The notes beneath the pieces were generated by a model. That model saw only the letters and a program-made list of their open reading frames with translations. It searched no databases and was not told where the DNA came from. The position numbers were made by a program, and so were the translations under genes. DNA of 27,993 nt from DATJFH01 sp035495815 (GTDB lineage Bacteria; Acidobacteriota; Terriglobia; Bryobacterales; Bryobacteraceae), in the NCBI GenBank assembly GCA_035495815.1, contig DATJFH010000197.1:1-27993 (forward strand). The letters run 5' to 3'. Positions 8,546-16,385 of this stretch are shown piece after piece. Each line of letters opens with the position of its first letter. The first letter of the stretch is position 1.

Positions 8546-8600
8546 CGGCTGCCTCCCGGGTCCGCAGCCGACCGGCTATTGCTCGAGATTTGGGAGGCAG
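8546..8600. repeat. Nested, mutually exclusive inverted repeats
   Basis: CGGCTGC at 8546-8552 is perfectly complementary to GCAGCCG at 8564-8570 (11-base loop). CTGCCTCCC at 8549-8557 is perfectly complementary to GGGAGGCAG at 8592-8600. The two left arms overlap, so only one stem can form at a time. This is the geometry of a switch-like leader, although chance pairing in GC-rich DNA is possible. Confidence 0.4.
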
Positions 8601-9028
8601 GCCCGTGCTCGAGCCTGAATTTTCGGCCGGTTTTATCGTGTTGCCACGCAACCTAACTGCGCCAAATGACGCTCGGGGTGGCCTTTGCGCGCGTTGGGAA
8701 TGGAAACCGGGCGTTCAGCGTCCGCCGCGAGTGCGAGCAATTTGGCGGGGGTCCCGAGTACTGGTTTACCCTCTTGATGGTGTCCTGCTTGATCTTCCGC
8801 CGCTCCATGATCTCGGGCGTGCGGACGTTGCCGGCCGCTCCAGTCGAGATCGAAGATTCCGAACGGCGCCACTACCGCTATGGAAACTCTCGTGCGAACA
8901 AAGGATGAGCACTCCGAGGTGTTTTCGATGCCGATGTTTCCGAGACTCCAGAAGTTCCTGGATTCAGCCGGCAGCCATCTCGCCTCTCCACCCTCCCTGA
9001 GGCTCCGCTCACCGGCAAAGAGGTTTTT

Positions 9029-12000
9029 ATGTCACGCATCGGATGTCTGATGGCCATTTCATGGCTGACCGTTTCTGTTGTTGCCCAAACCCCGACGGCA
9101 AACATCGTGGGCAAGGTGGTGGATCCTACGGGGGCCGTCATCCCCGGCGCCAAGATCCTGGTGCGGCAAACGGATACGAACCAGATTCGGGAGGTAACCA
9201 CCAATGGCGAAGGCGCATACACAGTTCCCAACCTGTCGCCGGGAGATTACGACATAACGGTGGAACTGGAGGGCTTTAGACGGCTGGAGGAGCGGGGGAT
9301 TACGCTGCAGTTAGATCAGACCGTGAGGCTCGAACTGGTCATGCGGGTCGGGTCGATTGCGGAAACCCTGGAGGTGCATGCCTCAGCGCCCCTGTTGAAC
9401 ACGGAGACCGCGGTCAAGGGCGACATGATCGTCAGCAAAGAGATGGTGGATATCCCGCTCAATGGTCGAGACTTTGCCGATTTGGCCTACCTGGTTCCAG
9501 GGGTCAGCCAGAAAGCACAAGGCGGCAACGGCTCGAACTTCGCCGTCAACGGCGCCCGCACGGACAACACCAACTTTACGATTGACGGTTTTTTCAACCA
9601 GAATCCCAAGGGAGGGACGGCTCAAGCGCGGCCGACCATCGACTCCATGATGGAGTTCAAGATGCAGACAACCGGCTATTCGGCGGAGTACGGGAGGCTG
9701 GCCGGTGGAACGCTGAGCATGGTCCTCAAGTCCGGTACGAACCGGCTTCACGGCGCTTTGTTCGAGTATCTGCGCAATGACGCGCTGGACGCCCGCAATT
9801 ATTTCGACCCGGAGAAGACCAAATTGCGGCGCAATCAGTTCGGCGCGGTCCTGGACGGTCCGGTGTATCTACCGAAGCTGTACAAGGGGAAAGACCGGAC
9901 GTTCTTTCTGTTCAGTTGGGAGGGCTACCGGCAGGTGAACGGGACGTCGAACATCACGCGGGTCCCCACGGCGCTGGAGCGGGAAGGCGATTTTTCCAAA
10001 TCGGTGAACGTCAATAATCAGCCGGCCAACATTCCCGACCCGTTCGACGGGGGCAAGACGGGCGCCTGCGCCGCGGGCAAGATCGGAAACTGCTTCCCGG
10101 GTAACATTGTTCCCAAGTCGCGGATCGACCCCATCGCCACGAACGTGATGTCGTATTATCCCCTGCCGAATATTCAGAGCGTCAACAACTATTACTCGGT
10201 GAGCAACGACCCGGATTTCTGGGACAGCTTCGTCAGCAAAGTCGATCAACGGGTGCGTACCACGGACAACCTGTCGTTCCGGTTTCTCAAGCGCTTCAAC
10301 CGGAACACGAACGCGTATAACGGAGCTGACGTGGACGGATTCACAGCGTTCACGAGGGTGCATCAATCGCTGGCCGGGCTGAATTACACCTGGGTGATCG
10401 GACCCATGCTGATCAATGAAACGCGATTCGGGTTCTCGCGGACCGACAATCATCAAACCGGCAACAGGATGGACCGGGACTATGCGGGGGATTGGGGCCT
10501 GGCCGGTTCCACGACGGACCCGCAGATGGCCGGCTTCCCTCTGATGAAGGTGACCAACTATTCCAGCCTCGGCAACGCAGCGAATCTGCCCATCAATTTC
10601 GACGTCAACAATTACCAGGTGGGAGATACGGTGACGTGGGTCAGATCCCGTCATTTGATGAAATTCGGATTCGATTACCTACGCACGCAGTACTTCCAGC
10701 CGTATTTCAACAACAACCGCGGCACATACGCCTTCAACGGATTTTGGACGACCGCGCCTGTGGCCGACCTTGAGCTGGGCGTTCTGAACCAGATGACGCG
10801 AACGGTGGGGACCAATCCCAACTACCTGTTCATCCCCAACTGGGGCTTCTTCGTACAGGACGATTTCAAGGTGAAGCCCACGCTGACGCTGAATCTGGGC
10901 CTGCGGTACGAGCTGCCGCAGCCGGCATACGAGAAGTATGGCCGCCTTTCGAACTTTGTCCCGGAGCTGGGGCAGTTGCTGATCGCGAGCGACAAGACGG
11001 TTCCCAACCTGCAGCAACTGGTCAACGACGCCGGGCTGGCGGGCAAAGTGGCTTTGGCCAAAGACGCCGGGTATCCGGAGTCGCTGGTATTTCCCTATCG
11101 CAAGAGTTTCGCGCCGCGGGTGGGATTTGCCTGGCGGCCGTTTGCCGGCGACAGAACCGTCGTCCGGGGAGGATACGGTATCTACTGGGGAGGCAACCTG
11201 TGGAACCCCATCCGCAATAACCTGGCCAACGTCTATCCATTCACGATTGCGGAAACACACAACAAAAATACGGGTAATCCGGCGTTACTCACACTACAGA
11301 ACCCGCTGGGGACCAAAGGCAATCTGAATGGCGTTCTGACTCCGAACGGGATCCAGTCAAATCCGTCGCCGAGCTATCTGCAAAGCTGGAACCTGACGGT
11401 GGAGCGCGAGATCGGCTGGGAGTCGGCGGTGGAGATCTCCTACGTGGGATCGAAGGGAACGCACCTCGGGAGACAGTACAACATCAACATGCCGCTGCGG
11501 GATCCGCTGAATCCCGCCGGCATCCGGCCCATCGCGGGATTCAACGACATCAACTTCTTCTCGTTCCAGTCGAACTCCACTTACAACGCGGCCATGATCA
11601 CCTGGCGCAAGCGCGTGACCCGGGCGATGTCCTTCCGGCTGAATTACGTATACAGCAAGTCGATCGATTATGCCTCCCAGATCAGTGACACCGCGGACGG
11701 CAGTTACACCGGCGCCCAGGACCCGCGCAATCTCACGCTCGACCGGGGGCGGTCGGATTGGGACCGGGGGCATAGCTTCACCAGCATCTTCACCTTCGAT
11801 TTGCCGCGCATCAGCCGTGGGCTGCCGCTCCGGATGAGCAGCGTGGTGAATCACTGGCAGATCGCCGGCAGCGGGCGGTTTGAATCGGGTACACCCTTTA
11901 CACCGCAGACTTCGAGCGCGCAGTTAGACCTGGGCGAGGCGAGACGGCCCAATCGCATCGCCAAAGGGACGCTGGCCAACCCTACGCCGGACATGTGGTT

Positions 12001-12286
12001 CGACTTGCCGGCTTTCCCGCAGGTACCGGAAGGCAGTTTCCAGCCGGGGACTTCCGGCCGGAACATCCTGGATGGCCCGGGCATGATTACGCTCAATGTC
12101 TCGCTGATCCGCAGGATTCCGCTGCGCGAGCGGTTCACTTTGCAACTGCGGTGCGAAGCTTTCAACATGCTGAACCATCCGCGCTTCAACCTGCCGAACG
12201 TCAACGTGAATGCTCCCGGCGGCGGCACAATCACCGCAGCCGGCGACCCGCGCCTGATTCAGATCGGCGCCCGCCTGATCTTCTGA
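9029..12286 (+). CDS. TonB-dependent receptor, Oar-like, with carboxypeptidase-regulatory domain
   Basis: 1085-residue outer-membrane protein. A signal peptide of about 19 residues ends VSVVAQ. A carboxypeptidase-regulatory-like beta-sandwich covers about residues 20-105 (IVGKVVDPTGAVIPGAKI, then GAYTVPNLSPGDYDITVEL). A TonB plug follows at about 115-230 (DIPLNGRDFADLAYLVPGVS), then a large beta-barrel ending in the outer-membrane-type terminal Phe (IQIGARLIF). This architecture is greatly expanded in acidobacteria and is generally assumed to import oligosaccharides or other large ligands; the substrate is unknown. The ATG at 9029 has AGAGG six bases upstream. No SusD-like partner is adjacent, and codon use is slightly less GC-extreme than in the neighbours. 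Single-gene transcription unit by position. Confidence 0.95.
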   Translation: MSRIGCLMAISWLTVSVVAQTPTANIVGKVVDPTGAVIPGAKILVRQTDTNQIREVTTNGEGAYTVPNLSPGDYDITVELEGFRRLEERGITLQLDQTVRLELVMRVGSIAETLEVHASAPLLNTETAVKGDMIVSKEMVDIPLNGRDFADLAYLVPGVSQKAQGGNGSNFAVNGARTDNTNFTIDGFFNQNPKGGTAQARPTIDSMMEFKMQTTGYSAEYGRLAGGTLSMVLKSGTNRLHGALFEYLRNDALDARNYFDPEKTKLRRNQFGAVLDGPVYLPKLYKGKDRTFFLFSWEGYRQVNGTSNITRVPTALEREGDFSKSVNVNNQPANIPDPFDGGKTGACAAGKIGNCFPGNIVPKSRIDPIATNVMSYYPLPNIQSVNNYYSVSNDPDFWDSFVSKVDQRVRTTDNLSFRFLKRFNRNTNAYNGADVDGFTAFTRVHQSLAGLNYTWVIGPMLINETRFGFSRTDNHQTGNRMDRDYAGDWGLAGSTTDPQMAGFPLMKVTNYSSLGNAANLPINFDVNNYQVGDTVTWVRSRHLMKFGFDYLRTQYFQPYFNNNRGTYAFNGFWTTAPVADLELGVLNQMTRTVGTNPNYLFIPNWGFFVQDDFKVKPTLTLNLGLRYELPQPAYEKYGRLSNFVPELGQLLIASDKTVPNLQQLVNDAGLAGKVALAKDAGYPESLVFPYRKSFAPRVGFAWRPFAGDRTVVRGGYGIYWGGNLWNPIRNNLANVYPFTIAETHNKNTGNPALLTLQNPLGTKGNLNGVLTPNGIQSNPSPSYLQSWNLTVEREIGWESAVEISYVGSKGTHLGRQYNINMPLRDPLNPAGIRPIAGFNDINFFSFQSNSTYNAAMITWRKRVTRAMSFRLNYVYSKSIDYASQISDTADGSYTGAQDPRNLTLDRGRSDWDRGHSFTSIFTFDLPRISRGLPLRMSSVVNHWQIAGSGRFESGTPFTPQTSSAQLDLGEARRPNRIAKGTLANPTPDMWFDLPAFPQVPEGSFQPGTSGRNILDGPGMITLNVSLIRRIPLRERFTLQLRCEAFNMLNHPRFNLPNVNVNAPGGGTITAAGDPRLIQIGARLIF

Positions 12287-12307
12287 GTTCGAAGCGGCGT
12301 CTCGAAC
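12287..12307 (+). terminator. Weak hairpin after the TonB receptor gene
   Basis: GTTCGA (12287-12292) pairs with TCGAAC (12302-12307) directly after the receptor stop codon. There is no T-run, so intrinsic termination is uncertain. Confidence 0.3.
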
Positions 12308-12365
12308 CTGGTAGAAGCAGCGTGAGACAAACGGATCAACAGAGCGGCGCCGGTCTGTTCCGCAG

Positions 12366-12656
12366 TCACCTGATCTCCAACTGAAAAAGAGATGAGCCCC
12401 ACCACTCCCCACTCGCCGTCGTCGAACGCAAATTGAGAAAGTATATCCCCGGCGAGGCTGGCTCCGGAACCCGGATCCTCACCGCATACATCCCAACGTC
12501 ATTGGGAGCGGCGGATGCAGAGAGAGCCGGCGCCGCCTGCGCAAGAGAGGGATCCGATCCGTAGGCCGAAAACAGGACCGTGACCTGCCCGGCCACGCGA
12601 GGTGGGGGATCCGGCGCCGGCACACCCGCCTCCAATGCCGGCTGAGAAAACTGATT
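12366..12656 (-). pseudogene. Truncated remnant of a TIGR03437-like C-terminal domain
   Basis: On the minus strand the frame following a TGA (12657-12659) reads FSQPALEAGVPAPDPPPRVA, then QVTVLFSAYG, then NDVGMYAVRIRVPEP and SPGIYFLNLRS, ending at a stop at 12366. The GxYxVxxxVP...PGxYxLxL pattern is that of the C-terminal domain (TIGR03437) found on large secreted proteins of Solibacter-like bacteria. Only this last domain is present: no signal peptide, no upstream domains, and the frame is closed just before the similarity begins. The only possible start is a TTG at 12635 with no ribosome-binding site. I read it as the 3' stump of a deleted gene; a short real gene is the alternative. Confidence 0.5.
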
Positions 12657-13016
12657 TCAATCCTGATGCCGGCTTTATTGGCGACGGCCGGTCTTGCGGC
12701 CGACGCGCCCAAGATGACCGGCAAGTGGCAGATCGCATTGGAAACGCCGCACGGAAGCCGGGTGGGCGTCCTGACCGTGCAACAGGAGGGCGAGAAGCTC
12801 AGCGGCGCTTGCGAGTTGGAGAAACACGACCCGGCGACGATGACCGGCGGCATTCAAGGCGGAAAGGTGTCCATGAAGATGGAGTTGCACGGCAATGCAT
12901 TCACTCTCGTCGGGACGGTCGAGGGCGACAGCATGAGCGGAACCACCGAGCCTCCGGGTGCGACGTGGAAGGCGACACGGAAACAGGTGGGTCTGCCCGG
13001 ATTCCCTTCACGATGA
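12642..13016 (+). CDS. Small secreted protein of unknown function, doubtful start codon
   Basis: Unrecognised small exported protein, about 124 residues. From the CTG at 12642 the frame reads LRKLISILMPALLATAGLAA, a textbook signal peptide with a charged n-region and an Ala-x-Ala-type cleavage site, followed by a beta-strand-rich domain (GKWQIALETPHGSRVGVLTV, then KLSGACELEK, KVSMKMELHG, FTLVGTVEGDSMSGTTE). The repeated strand-turn pattern suggests a small beta-barrel or lipocalin-like fold (inference). The first ATG (12666) would remove the charged n-region, so 12642 is preferred, although CTG starts are rare and no Shine-Dalgarno precedes it. It abuts a broken gene on the other strand, so the original ATG may have been lost. 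Confidence 0.6.
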   Translation: MRKLISILMPALLATAGLAADAPKMTGKWQIALETPHGSRVGVLTVQQEGEKLSGACELEKHDPATMTGGIQGGKVSMKMELHGNAFTLVGTVEGDSMSGTTEPPGATWKATRKQVGLPGFPSR

Positions 13017-13030
13017 TTCCGTAACCGGAG

Positions 13031-13066
13031 CGGCGCCGGAATCTTCCATCCAGAAGTCCGGCGCCG
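13031..13066 (+). terminator. Strong hairpin downstream of the small secreted protein
   Basis: CGGCGCCGGA (13031-13040) is perfectly complementary to TCCGGCGCCG (13057-13066). The stem continues through CTTC/GAAG across a two-base bulge. It begins 15 bases after the stop codon and precedes the rpsO promoter region. No T-run follows, so it may act as a processing or boundary hairpin instead. Confidence 0.5.
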
Positions 13067-13117
13067 GAGCGGCACACCCCTAGGGGGCCAAAAGTGCGTG
13101 CGCCGCATTTTTTGTGG

Positions 13118-13123
13118 TATTCT
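13118..13123 (+). promoter_or_regulatory. Candidate extended -10 promoter for rpsO-pnp
   Basis: TATTCT preceded by TGG (extended -10 form) lies 52 bases upstream of the rpsO start, within an AT-rich patch that includes TTTTTT. The -35 region is not recognisable. Confidence 0.45.
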
Positions 13124-13175
13124 GTACCTGTACGAAAACGAGAGAAAGAGAAGACAAGGAGCAGTAACTCTAGAG

Positions 13176-13445
13176 ATGGCACTGGCGACGGAACGTAAGC
13201 AGCAGATTATTTCCAGCAATCGGGCTCACAAGTCCGACACTGGTTCGCCGGAAGTGCAGATTGCTATCCTCAGTGAGCGGATCGCACAGCTCACGGAGCA
13301 CTTCAAAACCCATCAAAAAGACCATGCGTCCCGCAGAGGGCTGCTGATTATGGTCGCCAAACGGCGCCGGCTTTTGACCTATCTGAAGAATATCAGTCCG
13401 GAACGGTACAAGAACGTTCTGCAAAAGCTGGGTATCCGTCGCTAG
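13176..13445 (+). CDS. rpsO: 30S ribosomal protein S15
   Basis: 89-residue primary 16S rRNA-binding protein of the small subunit. The entire length matches the family: HKSDTGSPEVQIAILSERI, LTEHFKTHQKDHASRRGLL, KRRRLLTYLKNISPERY and the C-terminal LGIRR. The ATG at 13176 gives the universal length; an in-frame upstream start at 13098 would add 26 atypical residues. AAGGAG at 13156-13161 is about 14 bases upstream, rather far for a Shine-Dalgarno. It is followed by pnp, the order conserved in many bacteria. S15 often represses its own translation; no dedicated binding pseudoknot is evident by eye. Confidence 0.98.
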   Translation: MALATERKQQIISSNRAHKSDTGSPEVQIAILSERIAQLTEHFKTHQKDHASRRGLLIMVAKRRRLLTYLKNISPERYKNVLQKLGIRR

Positions 13446-13512
13446 GGTTTATTCCGCGCTGTCGGAAGGCGACGGGTTCCAGGCGAATCCAGCGCTCTTC
13501 CGCACAAGTGAG

Positions 13513-13533
13513 ACCGGTCCCGTTTGGGCCGGT
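13513..13533 (+). other. rpsO-pnp spacer hairpin 1
   Basis: ACCGGTCCC (13513-13521), loop GTTT, then GGGCCGGT form an eight-pair stem with a single bulged T. It may be an attenuator or an RNase processing site between rpsO and pnp. Confidence 0.4.
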
Positions 13534-13572
13534 ACGCCTCGAGTCAGATCCCAATCTCACCATTATCCATCT

Positions 13573-13592
13573 CCCGGGATTGAAATTCCGGG
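13573..13592 (+). other. rpsO-pnp spacer hairpin 2, just upstream of the pnp ribosome-binding site
   Basis: CCCGGGAT and its partner ending ATTCCGGG pair around a short GAA-containing loop, eight bases before the GGAGG at 13600-13604. In E. coli a hairpin in the pnp leader is cut by RNase III and PNPase then represses its own synthesis. A similar role here is inference from position only. Confidence 0.4.
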
Positions 13593-13611
13593 GGATGCTG
13601 GAGGAACCTGA

Positions 13612-15717
13612 ATGGTTCACACCTTTGAAGTAGATCTTAACGGCCGGAAAATAAGCCTTGAAACGGGCAAGATGGCCAAACAGGCGAACGGCGCTGTTGT
13701 CGTTCGCTCCGGCGATGCAGTGGTGCTGGTCACCGCGTGCGCCAACGAAGAACCGAAACCGGGAGCGGCATTCTTTCCGCTCACGGTGGATTACAGAGAA
13801 TACACCTACTCCGCCGGGAAGATCCCGGGCGGCTTTATCAAACGCGAGGGACGGATGTCGGAGAAGGAGACGCTGACATCCCGCCTGATCGACCGTCCGG
13901 TCCGGCCGCTGTTCCCGGAGGGTTTCGCCTGCGAAACCCAGATCATCGCCATGGTGGTTTCGGCGGACCCCGAGCAGGATCCGGACAAACTGGCCATCGT
14001 GGGAGCGGGGGCGGCGCTGGCCATCTCCGACATTCCGTTCGAGCACGTGCTGGGCGCGGTGCGGGTGGGGCTGGTGAACGGCGTACTGATCGCCAATCCG
14101 ACGTATTCGGAGTCGCGTGAATCGACTCTGAACATCGTGGTGGCGGGCACCGAGGGCGGCATCGTGATGGTGGAGGCGGGCGCCTCGCAGGTTTCCGAAG
14201 AGCAGGTGCTGGCGGCCATCGAGTTCGGGCACGAATGCTGCCGGAAGATCGCCGGGGCGATCAAGCAGATGGTGGCGGCATGCGGGAAGACCAAGCGCAT
14301 CTACACTCCTGCGCCGATAGACCAGGAGCTGACCGCGAAGATCACCGAGCAGTGCAAGGCGGATCTCAAGGACGCTCTGAATACGCAGAAGTATCCCAAG
14401 CTCGAGAGCTACGCGAAGGTCGCGCAGGTCAAGAAGAAGGCGCTGGAGAGCCTGCCCGAGGAGCAGCGGCCGGAGGCATCCAAGATTTTCAACATCCTGA
14501 AGGAGCAGATCTTCCGGGAAGAGATGCTGAACGAGAAGCGGCGTCCGGACGGCAGGGCGTTCGACGAGATCCGGGCGATTTCGATCGACACGGGACTGCT
14601 GCCGCGCACGCACGGCTCGGCGCTGTTCACACGCGGCGAGACGCAGGCGCTGGTGACGGTTACCCTGGGCACGAAGGATGACGAGCAGCGGATCGAGCTG
14701 CTCGAGCCGGGCGAGTCTCCGTCGAAGAGGTTCATGCTGCATTACAATTTCCCGCCGTTCAGCGTGGGCGAAGTCGGCTTCATGCGCGGCGCGGGGCGGC
14801 GCGAGATCGGGCACGGCGCGCTGGCGGAGCGGTCGGTGATCCGGGTGATTCCGGAGGAGGCGAAGTTTCCATACACGCTGCGGGTGGTGAGCGACATCCT
14901 GGAATCGAACGGATCGAGCTCGATGGCGACCATCTGCGGGGCGACGCTGGCGCTGATGGATGCCGGCGTACCGATTTCGGCTCCGGTGAGCGGGGTGGCG
15001 ATGGGGCTGGTCAAGGAGGGCGACAAGTACGCCATTCTGACGGACATCGCCGGGGCGGAAGACCATTACGGCGACATGGATTTCAAGGTAGCCGGGACGC
15101 GCGCCGGGATTACCGGCATGCAGATGGACATCAAGGTTCCGAACATCACGACTGGAATCATGAAGGAAGCCATGGAGCAGGCGCGCCGCGGGCGGCTGTA
15201 CATCCTGGACAAGATGGAGGAGGCGCTGCCGGCGCCGCGGGCCAACATGTCGCAGTATGCGCCCCGCATTTACACGCTGACGATTCCGCAGGACAAGATA
15301 CGCGAAGTCATCGGACCGGGCGGCAAGGTGATCCGCGGGATCATCGAGCAGACGGGCGTCAAGATCGACGTGGAAGACGACGGCACGGTACACGTGGCGT
15401 CGGCGGACGAAGCGTCGGCCAAGAAGGCCATCCAGATCATTTCCGACATCACGGCTACGGCGGAGGTGGGGAAGACGTACTTGGGGAAGGTAGTCCGGCT
15501 GGTGGATTTCGGCGCGTTTGTCGAGATTTTCCCGGGCACCGACGGGCTGCTGCACATCAGCGAGATCGCCGAGACGCGGATCAAAGAGGTGCGCGACGAG
15601 CTGAAGGAGGGCGATCAGATTCTGGTCAAGGTCCTGGCGCTCGAAGGCAACAAAATCAAACTGAGCCGGAGAGCGGTGCTGAAAGAGCAGCGCGAGAAGC
15701 TCAAGGCGAAGACGTAG
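13612..15717 (+). CDS. pnp: Polyribonucleotide nucleotidyltransferase (PNPase)
   Basis: 701-residue 3'-5' phosphorolytic exoribonuclease, trimeric, central to RNA turnover and the degradosome. Domain order is complete. The first RNase PH core is at about residues 10-145 (FFPLTVDYREYTYSAGKIPGG split over two strands, SRLIDRPVRPLFP), followed by the helical linker. The second, catalytic RNase PH core is at about 310-540 (RPDGRAFDEIR, TRGETQALVT, YNFPPFSVGEVG, SNGSSSMATICG, DIAGAEDHYGDMDFKVAGT). A KH domain lies at about 555-615 with the VIGPGGKVIRGI loop, and an S1 domain at about 623-695 (GKVVRLVDFGAFVEIFPGTDGLLHISE). GGAGG at 13600-13604 precedes the ATG by seven bases. Normal length, nothing missing. 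Confidence 0.98.
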   Translation: MVHTFEVDLNGRKISLETGKMAKQANGAVVVRSGDAVVLVTACANEEPKPGAAFFPLTVDYREYTYSAGKIPGGFIKREGRMSEKETLTSRLIDRPVRPLFPEGFACETQIIAMVVSADPEQDPDKLAIVGAGAALAISDIPFEHVLGAVRVGLVNGVLIANPTYSESRESTLNIVVAGTEGGIVMVEAGASQVSEEQVLAAIEFGHECCRKIAGAIKQMVAACGKTKRIYTPAPIDQELTAKITEQCKADLKDALNTQKYPKLESYAKVAQVKKKALESLPEEQRPEASKIFNILKEQIFREEMLNEKRRPDGRAFDEIRAISIDTGLLPRTHGSALFTRGETQALVTVTLGTKDDEQRIELLEPGESPSKRFMLHYNFPPFSVGEVGFMRGAGRREIGHGALAERSVIRVIPEEAKFPYTLRVVSDILESNGSSSMATICGATLALMDAGVPISAPVSGVAMGLVKEGDKYAILTDIAGAEDHYGDMDFKVAGTRAGITGMQMDIKVPNITTGIMKEAMEQARRGRLYILDKMEEALPAPRANMSQYAPRIYTLTIPQDKIREVIGPGGKVIRGIIEQTGVKIDVEDDGTVHVASADEASAKKAIQIISDITATAEVGKTYLGKVVRLVDFGAFVEIFPGTDGLLHISEIAETRIKEVRDELKEGDQILVKVLALEGNKIKLSRRAVLKEQREKLKAKT

Positions 15718-15750
15718 CGCAAGCGCGGAGACTCATCGCGATTCCAAAAG

Positions 15751-15777
15751 AGGGCGGATGCGGACAGTGTCCGCCCT
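15751..15777. terminator. Convergent (bidirectional) terminator between pnp and the minus-strand operon
   Basis: AGGGCGGA (15751-15758) pairs with TCCGCCCT (15770-15777). An alternative inner stem GCGGAC/GTCCGC (15760-15765/15769-15774) shares the right arm. On the minus strand the stem is followed by TCTTTT, a good intrinsic terminator for the gene ending at 15777, whose stop codon overlaps the stem base. On the plus strand it lies 33 bases after the pnp stop with only a short T-run. Confidence 0.7.
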
Positions 15778-16385
15778 TACTCCAGCGGGACTGGACGGTC
15801 GAAGACCACATCGAGCGTCGTACCCTGCTTCAGGTCCACTTCCCTGCCGCGGCTGAGCAGCACGGTGGCCAGGCCCACGCCGCTGCCGATACCGGCGCCG
15901 ATACCCGCGCCTTTCCAGCTGCGGTCGGCGATGCCGCCGATCGACGCTCCGCTTCCCGCCAGGATGGCGATCTGCCTGGCGTCCTCTCCGTGGGACGAAC
16001 CCTGCCTGATGGCGTTCTCGCCGGAATCCACTTTCTGGCCGGTGTCGTTCGAGTCGACCGAATTCAAGTGGGGAGAGAACCTGAAGACCTGGCCGCTGGC
16101 CAGGGTGATGGTCTCCAGCCGGATGGCCAGTTGGGCGCGGCCGGTAATGCGTCCGCTCTGCTTCGATTGCGCCACCACGCCTTGCACGTAGCTGTCCGCC
16201 GGAGCGACGATCCGGCCGTCCACGCTGATGGGGCTGGCGGTCCGAAGGTACACGTAATCGCCGGCCTGCGCCGTGCGGGTGTTGATGGAATTCACCATGC
16301 GCAGGAGCACGTGGGCGCCCTTGGGGATCTCGGTCGCGCAGGCGGCCGCAGCCAGGAGCAACATCGCGAAAAGAGGCTTCCTCAT
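15777..16385 (-). CDS. Secreted or lipoprotein with glycine-zipper segment, TrbI-like
   Basis: 202-residue exported protein of unknown function. The N-terminus MRKPLFAMLLLAAAACATEI is a signal peptide; the Cys could be a lipidation site, but the residues before it are a poor lipobox. The body (GRIVAPADSYVQGVVAQSK, GRITGRAQLAIRLETITL) resembles the beta domain of TrbI/VirB10-like proteins common in acidobacteria. A glycine-zipper stretch (GIGAGIGSGVGLATVLL) near residues 165-182 is followed by a closing LKQGTTLDVVFDRPV strand. The ATG at 16385 overlaps the propeller gene's stop (ATGA); a longer frame from 16466 has no signal-peptide logic. The coupling suggests an envelope partner of the propeller protein. 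Confidence 0.75.
   Translation of the reverse strand: MRKPLFAMLLLAAAACATEIPKGAHVLLRMVNSINTRTAQAGDYVYLRTASPISVDGRIVAPADSYVQGVVAQSKQSGRITGRAQLAIRLETITLASGQVFRFSPHLNSVDSNDTGQKVDSGENAIRQGSSHGEDARQIAILAGSGASIGGIADRSWKGAGIGAGIGSGVGLATVLLSRGREVDLKQGTTLDVVFDRPVPLE

Larger units (their letters stand above)
8387..9028. other. Divergent intergenic region, no convincing gene
   Basis: This 642-base gap lies between the minus-strand ABC operon and the plus-strand TonB receptor. Short open frames exist on both strands (for example 8666-8908 plus and 8633-8872 minus), but none has a ribosome-binding site, family motif or coherent composition. One minus-strand frame around 8740-8840 reads TPEIMERRKIKQDTIKRVNQ, a charged, protein-like stretch without a start, which could be a decayed gene fragment. 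The left part (8546-8600) is rich in inverted repeats. A promoter for the TonB gene is presumably here, but I cannot pinpoint it. Confidence 0.5.

Noticed and set aside
8581..8614. Two GCTCGAG copies as a possible attachment site or IS end
   Set aside because: CTCGAG is a short palindrome likely by chance. No transposase, target duplication or longer terminal repeat is associated with it.
8880..9051. 56-codon plus-strand frame beginning METLVRTKDEH before the TonB gene
   Set aside because: No ribosome-binding site; it overlaps the receptor start in another frame, and its second half is low-complexity Ser/Pro/Arg.
8878..9231. 117-codon minus-strand frame over the TonB receptor start
   Set aside because: Shadow of the receptor's signal peptide and first domain; no motifs.
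13393..15555. 720-codon open frame on the minus strand across pnp
   Set aside because: Arg/His/Leu-rich shadow of an unambiguous PNPase gene, without any protein-family signal.
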